Shown in pieces: positions 5,639 to 5,664 of a stretch of 5,664 bases of DNA. Source of the stretch: Bacteroidota bacterium (GTDB lineage Bacteria; Bacteroidota; Bacteroidia; Cytophagales; Cyclobacteriaceae); contig JAHEMS010000257.1 of assembly GCA_024643595.1 (NCBI GenBank), positions 1 to 5,664 on the forward strand, read 5' to 3'. The notes under the pieces were generated by a model that saw only the letters and a list, made by a program, of their open reading frames with translations, was not told the DNA's origin and did no database searches. The translations under genes and the position numbers were made by a program. Position 1 is the stretch's first letter; every line of letters starts with the position of its first letter.

Positions 5639-5664
5639 ATGGACATATCCCGTTTGGTAAAGAT
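5639..5664 (+). CDS. Possible start of a + strand gene running off the right edge
   Basis: An ATG at 5639 opens a frame reading MDISRLVK up to the edge of the window. The same frame is open upstream to a TGA at 5576-5578, and that part also reads like protein (LFKYGNPQPKQP), so a start further left such as TTG at 5585 is possible. No Shine-Dalgarno sequence is present, as elsewhere in this window. The gene would be divergent from the hydrolase. With only eight codons no family can be assigned, and this may be chance. Confidence 0.22.

Noticed and set aside
5503..5664. A - strand frame of 53 codons, open from the right edge to TAA at 5503-5505, which could be the tail of a gene upstream of the hydrolase
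   Set aside because: It runs through the hairpin and the TTCGTAA repeat, its end (YEELRIDNF) is what translated ATTCGTA repeats give, its composition is odd (many Phe, Tyr and Cys), and an open run of this length can occur by chance. Sequence to the right would decide.

Overview
The window looks like a piece of an ordinary chromosome from a member of the Bacteroidota, probably of the Cytophagales/Sphingobacteriales type. This is inferred from AT-rich intergenic DNA, starts that lack a Shine-Dalgarno sequence and follow A/T-rich leaders, two short lipoprotein signals (Cys22 and Cys20), and an (A)ATTCGTAATTC-like intergenic repeat. No rRNA, tRNA, CRISPR array, insertion sequence or phage gene is visible.

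Left part (1-1399, + strand): the C-terminal three quarters or so of a BcrA-type ABC ATPase, whose Walker A motif lies beyond the left edge. One base after its stop comes the start of a six-helix ABC-2 permease. Together they form one ABC exporter of the kind used for peptide-antibiotic or lipid-linked substrates.

Middle part (1479-4427, + strand): three separately spaced genes. The first is a DUF1295/ICMT-like integral membrane enzyme. The second is a full-length group II PLP-dependent amino acid decarboxylase of the aromatic amino acid decarboxylase type, with all expected cofactor residues. The third is a lipoprotein carrying a single glyoxalase/VOC domain with an intact H-E-H-E metal ligand set. 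Stem-loops overlap the stop codons of the first two of these genes.

Right part (4514-5479, - strand): an alpha/beta-hydrolase lipoprotein with a complete Ser-Asp-His triad, convergent with the VOC gene and starting at GTG. The last 185 bases hold a perfect GCCTG-AA-CAGGC hairpin, a short direct repeat, and possibly the first codons of another + strand gene at the edge.

The genes do not form an obvious single pathway. Only the ABC pair is clearly an operon. No previously undescribed system can be demonstrated here. The more interesting points are the membrane-tethered VOC protein, the variant decarboxylase cofactor loop, the stop-codon hairpins and the unresolved right edge.
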